From Thermoplasma sp. (GTDB lineage Archaea > Thermoplasmatota > Thermoplasmata > Thermoplasmatales > Thermoplasmataceae), in contig NZ_VYIJ01000002.1 in assembly GCF_008709555.1 (NCBI RefSeq), positions 62,001 to 126,000 of the forward strand: DNA of 64,000 nucleotides, read 5' to 3'. The position numbers and the translations under genes were made by a program. Positions 55,672-64,000 of the stretch are shown piece by piece. Each line of letters starts with the position of its first letter. Within the stretch, counting starts at the first letter, position 1. The notes beneath the pieces are model-generated. The model saw only the letters and a program-made list of their open reading frames with translations, was not told the DNA's origin and ran no database searches.

Positions 55672-57304
55672 GATCCGCAGGATAGCACTCATTAATGCGT
55701 ACCAGCATGAGGGAAAAGCTGACATCAAATCCGTGATGGGGAAGGTCATGGCCGAGATCCCAGACATGAGGCGTGACCCAAGATCGACCAGGGAACTCGT
55801 CGCCAGGATCGTGGATGAGGTCAACTCAATGAATCCATCTGAGATCAGGGAAATTGTCGAAACGAGATATCAATCGAATATAAAGAAGGAAAAGAAGCCA
55901 GAGGATCATCGCCTGCCGGATCTCGAGGGCGTGGAAGGACGCGTTGTGATGAGAATGGCTCCCTCACCATCAGGTCCACTGCACGTGGGACATACCAGGA
56001 TGGCAATACTCAACGATGAATACGTGAAGCGATATGGTGGAGACCTCATTCTCAGGATCGAGGATACCAATCCAAAGAACATTGACCCCGATGCCTATCA
56101 CATGATACCAGAGGATCTGGAATGGCTGGGCGTCAATGTTACCAAGATGGTGATACAGAGCGATCGTTTTGATCTTTATTACAATGAAGCAAGAAAATTG
56201 ATGCAGGACGGTCACATGTATGTCTGCACCTGCCCGCGGGAAGAGTTCAAGAAAAAAAGATTGGAATCCATCCCGTGCAAGGACCGCGATAATCCACCAG
56301 AGAAGAATCTTGAACTTTTCGAGAAGATGCTGGATGGAACCATAAAGGAAGGGGGGGCGGTTGCCGTTGTGAAGACCGATCTTAGGCATCCAAACCCATC
56401 GGTGAGAGACTGGATAGCATTCAGGATAATAGAGGCAAGGCATCCTAAGGTTGGAGACAGGTACCGTGTTTACCCCATGATGAGCTTCAGCGTGGCCGTG
56501 GATGACCACTACCTTGGTCTCACCCATGTCTTGAGGGGAAAGGATCAGCTGACAAACACGGACAAACAGAGGTACATATTTGAATACAACGGCTGGAAGA
56601 AGCCTTACTATTATCATTACGGCATGATAAAGTTTCCTGGGATCAAGTTAAAAACATCGGTCATGAAGAAGGGCATACAGAGCGGTCAGTACGATGGCTG
56701 GTCCGATATAAGGCTTGGAACTGTCAGGGCCTTTGCCAGGAGAGGTTATAGACCGGAGACATTCCGAAGGTACTGGATAAACTCCGGGCTCAGGGAGATA
56801 GATGCGGTATTCTCAATAGAGATATTCGATTCCATAAACAGGGAGATCGTGGATCCAACGGCCTACAGATTCTCATTCGTGAAGGATCCTGTCAGGATAG
56901 AGATAAGGAATATGCCAGAGATAAAGGCAAAGCTTCCCCTACATCCGACCCATCCAGAGTATGGTTTTAGGGAGTACGATGTCAACGGTCACGTGTACAT
57001 ATCTGGACAGGATTTCTCAGCCATATCGGATGGAGAGAGAATAAGGCTGAAGGACCTCTGTTACATCAGGAAGAATGGAGATAACATCGTATACGATGGA
57101 ATTGACATGACCGAAAGGACAAGGATAATAAACTGGTGTCCGGAAGGGTCCAGAGAATTCTCCGTCCTGAAACCAGACGGCTCCAAGGACAACGGCCTTA
57201 TTGAACCAAAGTCCTCCGGTTACCGCGGAATAGCGCAGCTGGAAAGGTATGGATATGTGAACTTCGCCGAAAAAGACGATGTGGCATACTTCACACATGC
57301 ATAA
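55652..57304 (+). CDS. gltX: Glutamyl-tRNA synthetase (archaeal type)
   Basis: A 550-residue archaeal GluRS, structurally related to GlnRS. The HIGH motif is MAPSPSGPLHVGHTRMAI, then LRIEDTNPKNIDPDAY. The region equivalent to KMSKS reads LKTSVMKKGI, with Val where archaeal relatives often have Lys. The C-terminal beta-barrel anticodon domain follows. It charges tRNA-Glu and probably tRNA-Gln for later amidation. The ATG has GGAGG 5 nt upstream inside nog1. Confidence 0.94.
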   Translation: MAMYEDEIRRIALINAYQHEGKADIKSVMGKVMAEIPDMRRDPRSTRELVARIVDEVNSMNPSEIREIVETRYQSNIKKEKKPEDHRLPDLEGVEGRVVMRMAPSPSGPLHVGHTRMAILNDEYVKRYGGDLILRIEDTNPKNIDPDAYHMIPEDLEWLGVNVTKMVIQSDRFDLYYNEARKLMQDGHMYVCTCPREEFKKKRLESIPCKDRDNPPEKNLELFEKMLDGTIKEGGAVAVVKTDLRHPNPSVRDWIAFRIIEARHPKVGDRYRVYPMMSFSVAVDDHYLGLTHVLRGKDQLTNTDKQRYIFEYNGWKKPYYYHYGMIKFPGIKLKTSVMKKGIQSGQYDGWSDIRLGTVRAFARRGYRPETFRRYWINSGLREIDAVFSIEIFDSINREIVDPTAYRFSFVKDPVRIEIRNMPEIKAKLPLHPTHPEYGFREYDVNGHVYISGQDFSAISDGERIRLKDLCYIRKNGDNIVYDGIDMTERTRIINWCPEGSREFSVLKPDGSKDNGLIEPKSSGYRGIAQLERYGYVNFAEKDDVAYFTHA

Positions 57305-57371
57305 TTCGAAGATTACTGGCCTGAAATAACATCGTGAATGAAACAAATCATTATTTTCTTCCTTCAGCATT

Positions 57372-57641
57372 TCATATATGCATCAGGTCTGGAAACGATT
57401 TCAGTATTATTATATCGCCTATGGATTTCACATAGCCATACGGTATTGATACCGAATCGCCATTCTTCACCAGTTTTTCATTCGTGTTCGTGATGAAGAT
57501 GCCGTGGATCTGATTCTTGTCAAAATCAAGCACTATATCATCTACCCTGCCAACCCATATACCTTTTATTGTATAAACGTCCTTCCCTATCAACGTGGTC
57601 ACTTCAAATTCTCTTTCGGCCTCAATCACCACAGCCACCAT
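57372..57641 (-). CDS. PRC-barrel domain protein
   Basis: An 89-residue protein with a PRC-barrel core (YTIKGIWVGRVDDIVLDFDKNQIHGIFIT). PRC-barrel proteins are small beta-barrel adaptors in RNA metabolism or division in archaea. Function unknown. Convergent with gltX and 160 nt from guaAA. Confidence 0.82.
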   Translation of the reverse strand: MVAVVIEAEREFEVTTLIGKDVYTIKGIWVGRVDDIVLDFDKNQIHGIFITNTNEKLVKNGDSVSIPYGYVKSIGDIIILKSFPDLMHI

Positions 57642-57726
57642 CTTTGAATAGATTTTACCTTCTCTATCATAAAGATAACGATAAAATTCGTATTAAATTT
57701 TGTGATCAGACTTCATTATGCCTTCA

Positions 57727-57796
57727 GTGAGCTACTCCCCAGCTGAAGCCATCGAAAATTACCGCTTCCCCCAAATTCCCAACACCTCTATAAAAT
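57727..57796 (-). mobile_element. Short IS200/IS605-like right-end relic, copy 4 (solo end, 3' of guaAA)
   Basis: On the minus strand it runs TTTATAGAGGTGTTGGG, LGEAV-coding TTGGGGGAAGCGGT, then GGCTTCAGCTGGGGAGTAG and CTCAC at 57727. Only the CC-rich block and the terminal hairpin remain; the middle present in copies 1-3 is missing. CTTCAG 57722-57727 pairs with CTGAAG 57743-57748. It starts 4 nt after the guaAA stop on the same strand, so it lies in that transcript. Confidence 0.55.
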
Positions 57797-57800
57797 ATAT

Positions 57801-58403
57801 TCAGTGTTGATAGTTTTCTTTTTGCATCTCCCTGTGATTTGCACATATGCTTATGAAATTCCTGAATATGTCCCTGCCAAACTGCGTGTGTTCGACTTCA
57901 GGATGAAACTGAGTTGCGTATATTGGTCTGTTCCTGTGGTAGAACCCCTGAACCCGGCAAGTTGCAGACGACGCTGTGAGAACAAAGTCATCAGGAAGAT
58001 TGATTATCTCGTCGTTATGGTTTTCCCAGACGGTCATCTCCGCGGGGAGGCCGCTGAAGATGTTCTCACTGCGTATCACTGAAACCCTAGTCTTTCCGAA
58101 TTCTGGATGCTTCGCCTTCACAACGGATGCCCCGAAATGGAGTGCAATGAACTGAGCACCGACACATATTCCCAGGATGGGATAGCTGTGATCATCGATG
58201 TACTTTCCAACGCTGCCAAGCTTGTCTATCTCCTCATCTATATTGGGCGCGCCTCCGCTCAGTACGAGGCCATCGAGGCCATCCAGCTCGGATGAATCTA
58301 TATCATTTGGTACTATCTTTGTATCAACGCCAAGCTCACGAAGCACTCGCCATTCCCTGTGGGTCCACTGTCCTCCGTTATCAACAACGTATATCTTCAA
58401 CAT
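57801..58403 (-). CDS. guaAA: GMP synthase, glutamine amidotransferase subunit
   Basis: A 200-residue class I glutaminase. Nucleophile Cys80 is in GICVGAQ, and His/Glu of the triad are in QFHPEVEHT. The oxyanion area is LVLSGGAPN. In archaea the GMP synthetase is split, and this subunit delivers ammonia to GuaAB (XMP to GMP), which is not in the window. It starts 4 nt after tfb2, so it may be cotranscribed. Confidence 0.95.
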   Translation of the reverse strand: MLKIYVVDNGGQWTHREWRVLRELGVDTKIVPNDIDSSELDGLDGLVLSGGAPNIDEEIDKLGSVGKYIDDHSYPILGICVGAQFIALHFGASVVKAKHPEFGKTRVSVIRSENIFSGLPAEMTVWENHNDEIINLPDDFVLTASSATCRVQGFYHRNRPIYATQFHPEVEHTQFGRDIFRNFISICANHREMQKENYQH

Positions 58404-58407
58404 GTCC

Positions 58408-59331
58408 CTATTCCGATATTGATATATTGAGCGCTTTGCTTATCTCCTTGTATCTGTTCCTTATTGTGACTTCCGTAACCCCGGATATCCTTGCGATCTC
58501 CTTCTGCGTTCTCGGCTTTCCAACCTTCACCGAAGCTATATATATGGCTGCAGCCGCTATGCCCGTAGGTCCCTTCCCGGAGGATATACCCATGGACATG
58601 GCCTGCCTGACTATGTCTTCACTGATAACTATTGCCTGTTTGTCCAGATCCAGCTTGTTACAGAACTGTGAGATATATGAGAATGGCGTCGTTGGCTTCA
58701 GGTTGAGGTCAAGCTCCTTTGCCAGGTGCCTGTAAGCCTTTCCTATTTTCTTCTTATTTACCTCAGAGGCTTTCGATATCTCATCCAGCGTGCGCGGGAT
58801 GTTGACCTTTCTGCACGCGGCGTATATGGATGCGCATACTATACTTTCAATGCTCCTTCCCCTGATCAGGTTCTTCTCAACGGCCTTCCTATAAATCAGA
58901 GCCGCAGTCTCCTTGATATCCTTCGGAATACCCAATTTAGCTCCGATATCGTTCAGGAGCTGAAGGGCCAGCGAGAGATTTCTCTCAGCTGCATTGGAAA
59001 CACGTATCCTCTGGTGCCATTTCCTGACTCTGTATATCTGTGCCCGATTCTTGTGCGGGATTCTCTTACCGTAATAGTCCTTGTTGGACCACGATATCTC
59101 CGTGGCCAGACCCTTATCATGGCTTAAATAGGTCATGGGCGATCCGGTCCTTGCCCTCCTCTCGTCCTGATCAGAGTCAAATGCCCTCCACTCCGGTCCC
59201 TGATCGATATAGGCGTCCTCAATGACAGCGCCACAGTCCGCACAGATGAGCTCGCCATGTTCATAATCCCTTATCAGGTGTTCAGAATTGCATTCAGGAC
59301 ACCGCTTTGGTGTTTCCCCTTCAACAGTCAT
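58408..59331 (-). CDS. tfb: Transcription initiation factor B (TFB), second
   Basis: A 307-residue paralogue of the first TFB. Zinc ribbon [24 protein letters not shown], the same [13 protein letters not shown], two cyclin folds ([35 protein letters not shown]) and [15 protein letters not shown]. Two TFBs allow alternative promoter selection. TATA GTTTAAATAC with a 7-bp inverted repeat downstream; a short leader (about 10 nt) precedes the ATG. guaAA follows 4 nt after its stop. Confidence 0.97.
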   Translation of the reverse strand: MTVEGETPKRCPECNSEHLIRDYEHGELICADCGAVIEDAYIDQGPEWRAFDSDQDERRARTGSPMTYLSHDKGLATEISWSNKDYYGKRIPHKNRAQIYRVRKWHQRIRVSNAAERNLSLALQLLNDIGAKLGIPKDIKETAALIYRKAVEKNLIRGRSIESIVCASIYAACRKVNIPRTLDEISKASEVNKKKIGKAYRHLAKELDLNLKPTTPFSYISQFCNKLDLDKQAIVISEDIVRQAMSMGISSGKGPTGIAAAAIYIASVKVGKPRTQKEIARISGVTEVTIRNRYKEISKALNISISE

Positions 59332-59812
59332 CTTATCACTATAAAGCCTCTACATCATTTGATGTATTTAAACATTTTTTATTTTTAATTACTCCTTAAT
59401 AATATACACTCATAGCATTTAAGTGCAATATTCCCAGATTCTGTGAACAAGTAACCCGAAGATTAATTTAGCAATCATTTTATACCAAAAGTTATAAATA
59501 TAATAGAGTGCGTTTAACAGATAAATATTTTAATTTTTTGCAAGTCCATTTGAGCAAATTATTTCACTCCTAATGTATTATTATTTGAACAATCATTTAA
59601 TTTCTTGCCAGGTATGGCATCTACGATTTACGTAATCCACAGACAATTATCGAACATCGGTGCATGTTTTGGGAGAATGTTTTACTCAATGACCGAAAGG
59701 ATCGTTTTCCGGGAACGCCGGCCGTATTGAAAACGACACGCAAATGAAGGTGGCCGAAGAAGGCGATATGTACGCCTGAGATAATTTAATATGACGCTTG
59801 CAATAAACGGCT
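59332..59812. other. AT-rich intergenic region between tfb2 and aspS
   Basis: A 481-nt spacer. 59341-59372 is the tfb2 promoter. The middle is very AT-rich with no open frame, repeat array or structured RNA that I can support. The last 60 nt lead into aspS, where AATTTAATATG is a possible TATA. Confidence 0.5.
59351..59366 (-). promoter_or_regulatory. Inverted repeat in tfb2 promoter
   Basis: TACATCA (59351-59357) and TGATGTA (59360-59366) form perfect 7-bp arms with a 2-nt spacer. On the minus strand it overlaps the downstream edge of the TATA (TTTAAATAC) and lies between TATA and start. Position suits a repressor operator. Regulator unknown. Confidence 0.6.
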
Positions 59813-61099
59813 ATGCCCAGAACCTATATAGGTACCCTCAGGGGACTCGAAGACGGCACACGCGTTGTCATATACGGTTGGATGCAGGAAGCCAGGATAA
59901 TGAAGAACATATCATTTCTCATATTGAGGGACAGTACCGGTACCATACAGGCAACGTTCAAGAATAATGAGGCAACACTGGATATCATAAAGAGGATCAG
60001 CAGGGAGAGCATAGTAAGGGTCGAAGGAACAGTAAACAAGAAGAGCATAAGCAAAGCGGGAATCGAAATAAGCGGTTCCTCGGTATCGGTAGTGAATGAG
60101 GCAGAAGCGCCTTTACCGCTTCCCGTCGTAGATCCGGTTCAGGCAGATCTCGAGACGAGGCTCAACAGTAGATTCATGGATCTGAGAAAGAGAAACATCG
60201 CCGCTATCTTCCGCATAGAAAGTTCTCTTCTCTGGGGAATAAGGAGTTATCTGCATGATCAGAAATTCATTGAGGTTCACACACCAAAGATCGTGGCCGC
60301 AGCAACTGAGGGTGGGTCTGACCTCTTCCCAGTACGCTATTTCGAAAAGGATGCCTACTTGAACCAGAGTCCTCAGCTGTACAAGGAGGTTCTGATGTCC
60401 GCTGGTTTTGATCGTGTCTTCGAGGTTGGGCCGGCCTTTCGGGCAGAGGAGCATAATACCACTAGACACTTGAATGAATTCACCTCCATAGATATCGAGA
60501 TGAGTTTCGCTGACCATAACGATGCCATGACCATGCTGGAAAATGCCATCAGGTCCGGCATAGAAATTGCGGTTAGGGACAATGCAGATGATTTTGAAGC
60601 CCTTGGGGTATCCGTTAGCGTACCTGAAACCCCATTTCCAAGGATAACATATGAACAGTGCATAGATGTGATCGGGAAAGAGGGCATCGATTTCACCTTC
60701 GGTGAGGACTTTTCTCCAGAACATCTCAGGATAATAGGATCGAGGTTCAGCGGTTTCTATTTCATAACGGAATGGCCTGCATCCGTGAGACCATTCTACA
60801 CGATGCCAAAAACAGAAGATCCACGACTGACAAATTCATTCGACCTGCAATATCATGAGATCGAAGTCACGTCTGGGGCACAGAGAGTACATGATCCTAA
60901 AATGCTCATAGAAAGGTTCAATGAAAAAAAATTGAATGTTAATTCATTTCAGTTTTACGTTGATGCATTTAGATACGGCATGCCCCCACACGCTGGCTGG
61001 GGCCTTGGCCTTGAACGACTCACCATGATTCTTCTTGGACTCAACAATATAAGGGAAACCACCTTATTTCCTAGGGATAGAACCCGTATTGTTCCTTGA
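59813..61099 (+). CDS. aspS: Aspartyl-tRNA synthetase (probably non-discriminating)
   Basis: A 428-residue class IIb synthetase. N-terminal OB-fold (GTRVVIYGWMQEARIM), motif 1 around the dimer interface, motif 2 VFEVGPAFRAEEHNTTRHLNEF, and motif 3 GWGLGLERLTMILLGLNNIRETTLFPR. It lacks the bacterial insertion. Archaea without AsnRS use a non-discriminating AspRS and amidate tRNA-Asn; that property is inference. Its 3' end overlaps a small minus-strand frame. Confidence 0.96.
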   Translation: MPRTYIGTLRGLEDGTRVVIYGWMQEARIMKNISFLILRDSTGTIQATFKNNEATLDIIKRISRESIVRVEGTVNKKSISKAGIEISGSSVSVVNEAEAPLPLPVVDPVQADLETRLNSRFMDLRKRNIAAIFRIESSLLWGIRSYLHDQKFIEVHTPKIVAAATEGGSDLFPVRYFEKDAYLNQSPQLYKEVLMSAGFDRVFEVGPAFRAEEHNTTRHLNEFTSIDIEMSFADHNDAMTMLENAIRSGIEIAVRDNADDFEALGVSVSVPETPFPRITYEQCIDVIGKEGIDFTFGEDFSPEHLRIIGSRFSGFYFITEWPASVRPFYTMPKTEDPRLTNSFDLQYHEIEVTSGAQRVHDPKMLIERFNEKKLNVNSFQFYVDAFRYGMPPHAGWGLGLERLTMILLGLNNIRETTLFPRDRTRIVP

Positions 61100-61198
61100 T
61101 CTCCTATCCCTTCTTCCTTCGTCAAAGACTAACCTATCCATGTCGTCGGACGAACCAATTTCGTCCTTCAATATGTCGTCGAGTTTTTTCGAGCCCAT
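61064..61198 (-). CDS. Possible small protein (44 aa)
   Basis: An open frame with MGSKKLDDILKDEIGSSDDM and a basic end RRDRRSRNN, acidic then basic as in some nucleic-acid-associated small proteins. A TATA (TTTATATATC) lies about 33 nt upstream. It overlaps the aspS 3' end by 36 nt in the opposite strand. A frame that starts 10 nt earlier encodes 24 residues. Weak support. Confidence 0.35.
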   Translation of the reverse strand: MGSKKLDDILKDEIGSSDDMDRLVFDEGRRDRRSRNNTGSIPRK

Positions 61199-61457
61199 TG
61201 CTCAACATGATTATTACACAATTTTGATATATAAACTTTTTTATCCTGTAGCACGATAATTTGTCTTGAGTCTCGATACCAATGGGCCAGATGAGGGGGA
61301 ATATTACATTGAATTTTCCTGAACACGCGATTCTCAGATCATGATCCCATTCAAAGACAGAATGGCGGATAGCCAAAGAATGCAGAGGGCGATACAAATG
61401 AAATGGATACTCATGACATATGCGAAGAGATTTATCCATTTGCCGCATCATTCATCC

Positions 61458-62402
61458 ATGGAGATCAGAAAGGTCGGTATAATAGGCGCCGGGACCATGG
61501 GTGCATCCATAGCTGAACTGTTCGCCTACAACGGGTTCGATGTGGTAATGAAGGATCAGAACATGGATCTGGCAAGATCAGGTTATTCCAGGATTCAGAA
61601 GATACTCAGCGACATGAAGCGGATAAACGATGAGAGGCCTGAGAAGGAGATCTCGAGAATTGAGGGCTACGGCCTCAAATTAACGGAGGAACAGAAGGAA
61701 AAGATAAGGACAGCCAACAGATCAAATGTGGATGTAGATATCATACTGAAGAGGGTTAAGATAACTGACCAGTACTCTGATCTTTCTGGATGCGACCTCA
61801 TAATCGAAGCTGCATTTGAGAACCAGGAGGTTAAGAACGGGATATTCTCTGATATCTCAGACCTCTCAGAGAAGGCCATAGTGGCGTCAAATACTTCGTC
61901 GTTGAGCATAACGGAAATGGCTGGACACCTGAAGAGGCCTGAACAGGCCCTGATACTTCACTTCTTCAACCCTCCATATCTTCTTCCGCTGGTGGAGGTT
62001 GTTCCGTCGGTCTACACATCTGATGAGGTCAGAGATCTTGCATTTTCCCTCATATCTCATATGAAGAACCACCGCGAGAACATGGTACCTGTCCTGGTAA
62101 AGGAGCGCGAAGGATTCATCGTGAACAGACTCCTCATCCCCCTGATAAACTCAGCGTCAGAACTTCTCGACGCCGGAATAGCGTCAGCAAAGGATATAGA
62201 CATCGCAATGAAGAAGGGTGCAGGTTTTCCAATGGGGCCTCTTGAACTTGCAGATATGATAGGCATAGATGTGGTTGTAGACGTCATGGAGGTCCTTGAA
62301 AAGGCCTTCGGTGAGATGTATAAGCCTTCCGTTATCCTGAGGAGGATGAGGGAGGCAAAACAGCTGGGAAGAAAAACCAAAATTGGTTTCTATAAATATT
62401 GA
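61458..62402 (+). CDS. 3-hydroxyacyl-CoA dehydrogenase
   Basis: A 314-residue NAD-dependent dehydrogenase of fatty-acid beta-oxidation type, oxidising L-3-hydroxyacyl-CoA. Rossmann GIIGAGTMGASIAE near residue 8, VASNTSSLSITEMA, FHFFNP-type LHFFNPPYLLPLVEVV, and GFIVNRLLIPLINSA then KKGAGFPMGPLELADMIG. ATG 61458 follows a TTTATCC box by about 27 nt. The longer frame from 61341 lacks conserved residues. Confidence 0.92.
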   Translation: MEIRKVGIIGAGTMGASIAELFAYNGFDVVMKDQNMDLARSGYSRIQKILSDMKRINDERPEKEISRIEGYGLKLTEEQKEKIRTANRSNVDVDIILKRVKITDQYSDLSGCDLIIEAAFENQEVKNGIFSDISDLSEKAIVASNTSSLSITEMAGHLKRPEQALILHFFNPPYLLPLVEVVPSVYTSDEVRDLAFSLISHMKNHRENMVPVLVKEREGFIVNRLLIPLINSASELLDAGIASAKDIDIAMKKGAGFPMGPLELADMIGIDVVVDVMEVLEKAFGEMYKPSVILRRMREAKQLGRKTKIGFYKY

Positions 62403-62406
62403 AAAA

Positions 62407-62727
62407 TTATTTCATAGGGGTAATGTCAGTCCTCTGTTTGTTGAGCACCACGACGGTGGGCTCAACTATGTACTTGGACTTTGAGATCCGTGTGATAGAA
62501 ATTAGGGCAGACTTTCTATTGTTGTTGGCAAACATCTTCCGAATCTCATACACAAGACTCTTATTGACGAACAGCTCGACATATATCGGTACACCCCTGT
62601 TGTACCATATGGCGATTATCGAACCCTTTGAGACTCGCTCAACATCCTCCCTCTCAACTTCAACGTCTATTCGTTGCCCTATTTCTATTTTCAACTTGCT
62701 TACCCAATTTCTAATAAAAAAGACCAT
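62407..62727 (-). CDS. Conserved hypothetical protein
   Basis: Up to 106 residues, hydrophilic, beta-rich (VEVEREDVERVSKGSIIAIWYNRGVPIYVELF; the tail SKYIVEPTVVVLN). No family recognised. The TATA (CTTATATAATGG) overlaps the first ATG, so translation may instead begin at TTG 62694, giving 95 residues. Convergent with the hydroxyacyl-CoA dehydrogenase. Confidence 0.6.
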   Translation of the reverse strand: MVFFIRNWVSKLKIEIGQRIDVEVEREDVERVSKGSIIAIWYNRGVPIYVELFVNKSLVYEIRKMFANNNRKSALISITRISKSKYIVEPTVVVLNKQRTDITPMK

Positions 62728-62847
62728 TATATAAGCTTTTCCTGTATTAAAGGTTAAAATCGTTTAATTTCAATAATAACTAGTTACAGCCATTAAGAAA
62801 CACAGCTCATGAGTTTATGTAGCAATTACGTCACATTATTCTGGATC

Positions 62848-63282
62848 TCATGAGACCTTTTCCACCAGGGTTATGCCGAGAATCTTTTCCAGCTTTCTAG
62901 CAGTTTTCAGATCCGGCATCAACTCTCCGCGTTCAATGCTCGCGATCACGTTCTTTCTCTCAAATATCTTTGCAGCAAGGTCCGCCTGAGACATGGCAAG
63001 CTTCTCCCTGGCATTCTTGACGAGTTCAGCATAATCTTCGACAATATCAAGATCCTCGTCGTTAACCTTCCTGACTTGTTTCCTGGCTGGTGAAGAGACT
63101 GTTCTTGGCTGGGGCTTCTCAGGAAGCTGCACCCTTATGGCCGGATCCACCGGCTTGAACTTGTTATGATCTATCACAGGTGTACCGAATTTGGCACAGT
63201 CATCGCATACATTGAGAATGGCACCGTCTATCATGATCTTTGTTGTTTTCGCCACCTTCTTACCACACATCTCGCATTCCAT
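62848..63282 (-). CDS. mbf1: Multiprotein bridging factor 1 (MBF1)
   Basis: A 144-residue archaeal MBF1. N-terminal zinc ribbon CEMCGK and CDDCAK, a flexible linker, and a C-terminal HTH (AREKLAMSQADLAAKIFERKNVIASIERGEL). It associates with translation or transcription machinery. Divergent from the fibrillarin gene. Confidence 0.93.
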   Translation of the reverse strand: MECEMCGKKVAKTTKIMIDGAILNVCDDCAKFGTPVIDHNKFKPVDPAIRVQLPEKPQPRTVSSPARKQVRKVNDEDLDIVEDYAELVKNAREKLAMSQADLAAKIFERKNVIASIERGELMPDLKTARKLEKILGITLVEKVS

Positions 63283-63420
63283 AATGATTCAAGCATGCCA
63301 TCTGTATAATTAATCTTTTACCACGTCAAATGATGATGGCGATCCCATAGTACATGGCATCATCGATGAATTTAGTTGAATCACGAATTTATTTATATTC
63401 AGTACATATGCTAAGCCACA

Positions 63421-64000
63421 ATGGCTGACGGCACCTGGAAAAGATCCTCTCAGCCCGTGTTCCTATACGGTTCAAAGATCATACTGAAGATTGGAAGCAG
63501 GGTATACACCAAGACTGCAAAGAACAGGAAGGTGTACGGAGAGGACATAATAAGATTCGATCATGCAAACTACCGCGAGTGGAAACCGGATCGCAGCAAA
63601 CTGGCAGCGGCAATATTGAAAGGACTTCATCATATGCCAATCACAGAATCCAGCAGCGTGCTCTATCTGGGTGCATCGACCGGGACAACCGTCAGCCATG
63701 TATCGGATCTTGTTCCGAATGGTAGGGTCTACGCCGTGGAAGTTGCCTACGAACCGTTCTCAAAACTGCTGGATCTTTCGGAACAAAGGGAAAATATATA
63801 TCCCATACTTGAGGATGCAAATCTTCCAGAACGTTACCGTTTCTTCATAGATCACGTTGATGTGATGTATCAGGACATATCCCAGAGAAACCAGATCGCA
63901 ATCTTCAACAGGAATATGGATGAATTCCATGCAAGATCCGCATTCCTGGTACTGAAAACAAGATCGATAGCGTCCACGGAGGACTCAAGATCGATTTTAA
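63421..64000 (+). CDS. flpA: Fibrillarin (box C/D rRNA 2'-O-methyltransferase), cut by window edge
   Basis: About 193 residues are present, to the right edge. N-terminal FLYGSKIILKIGSRVYTKTA-type beta domain, HANYREWKPDRSKLAA, and SAM-binding SSVLYLGASTGTTVSHVSDL, YAVEVA, then YQDISQRNQ. It methylates rRNA ribose guided by C/D RNAs with Nop5 and L7Ae, which are not in the window. TATA ATTTATTTATATTC is about 27 nt before the ATG. Confidence 0.95.
   Translation, partial: MADGTWKRSSQPVFLYGSKIILKIGSRVYTKTAKNRKVYGEDIIRFDHANYREWKPDRSKLAAAILKGLHHMPITESSSVLYLGASTGTTVSHVSDLVPNGRVYAVEVAYEPFSKLLDLSEQRENIYPILEDANLPERYRFFIDHVDVMYQDISQRNQIAIFNRNMDEFHARSAFLVLKTRSIASTEDSRSIL

Overview
The window is 64 kb of a compact, wall-less, acidophilic euryarchaeal genome of the genus Thermoplasma, and it looks very close to T. 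acidophilum. The evidence is the set of informational genes (PCNA, family B DNA polymerase, two TFB factors, Gar1, fibrillarin, Csl4, an LSm protein, MBF1, Alba, Pcc1), TATA boxes commonly 24-30 nt before a start codon (leaderless mRNAs), and the neighbourhood of pyruvate kinase, glucose dehydrogenase and a Thermoplasma-type mevalonate decarboxylase. Functions below come from reading motifs and family knowledge; no database search was run.

Layout. 1-6 kb: the 5' end of pyruvate phosphate dikinase, an alpha/beta hydrolase, CoaBC plus a nitrilase-like protein, then a TrmB regulator, endonuclease IV and a DUF1015 protein. 6-15 kb: tRNA-Thr, the mevalonate branch decarboxylase, a decayed insertion-sequence end, CbiZ, a MoaD-like protein, pyruvate kinase, glucose dehydrogenase, FolD, NAD synthetase and a Na+/H+ antiporter. 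15-19.5 kb: a four-gene type IV filament/secretion assembly cluster with one intact and one degenerate ATPase. 19.5-32.7 kb: YchF GTPase, a radical SAM protein, DNA polymerase B, a second IS relic, MscS, an eIF2B-like protein with an aldose epimerase, Alba, a reductase, a transporter, prephenate dehydratase fused in transcription to tRNA-Leu, and PCNA. 32.9-39.8 kb: a six-gene MoxR/DUF58 envelope operon headed by a 918-residue glycosylation-rich exported protein. 40-47 kb: a chromate-resistance-like gene interrupted by a TGA, then a dense tRNA and RNA-processing block (ArcS, tRNA-Ser, Taw2/Trm5-type enzyme, LSm, Csl4, a Trm56-HD fusion, TruA). 47-64 kb: transporter, M20 peptidase, ProRS, a third IS relic, tRNA-Leu/Pcc1, TFB1/Gar1, Nog1, GluRS, a fourth relic, GMP synthetase glutaminase, TFB2, AspRS, hydroxyacyl-CoA dehydrogenase, MBF1 and the start of fibrillarin.

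How the parts work together. Carbon metabolism is represented by glucose dehydrogenase (entry to the non-phosphorylative Entner-Doudoroff route), pyruvate kinase and PPDK. A strong theme is tRNA maturation and translation: four tRNAs, three of them tightly packed against protein genes, three aminoacyl-tRNA synthetases, several tRNA modification enzymes and a KEOPS subunit.

The most notable observations are: (a) four degenerate copies of the right end of an IS200/IS605-like element, all in the same orientation, each ending in the same hairpin, one of them forming the 3' untranslated region of guaAA; (b) a pseudo-ATPase paired with a real ATPase in the filament cluster; (c) an otherwise intact chromate-resistance-like gene with TGA where tryptophan is expected; (d) a tRNA methyltransferase fused to an HD domain; (e) inverted repeats at the TATA boxes of both TFB transcription units; and (f) tRNA genes that overlap or closely abut protein-coding genes.
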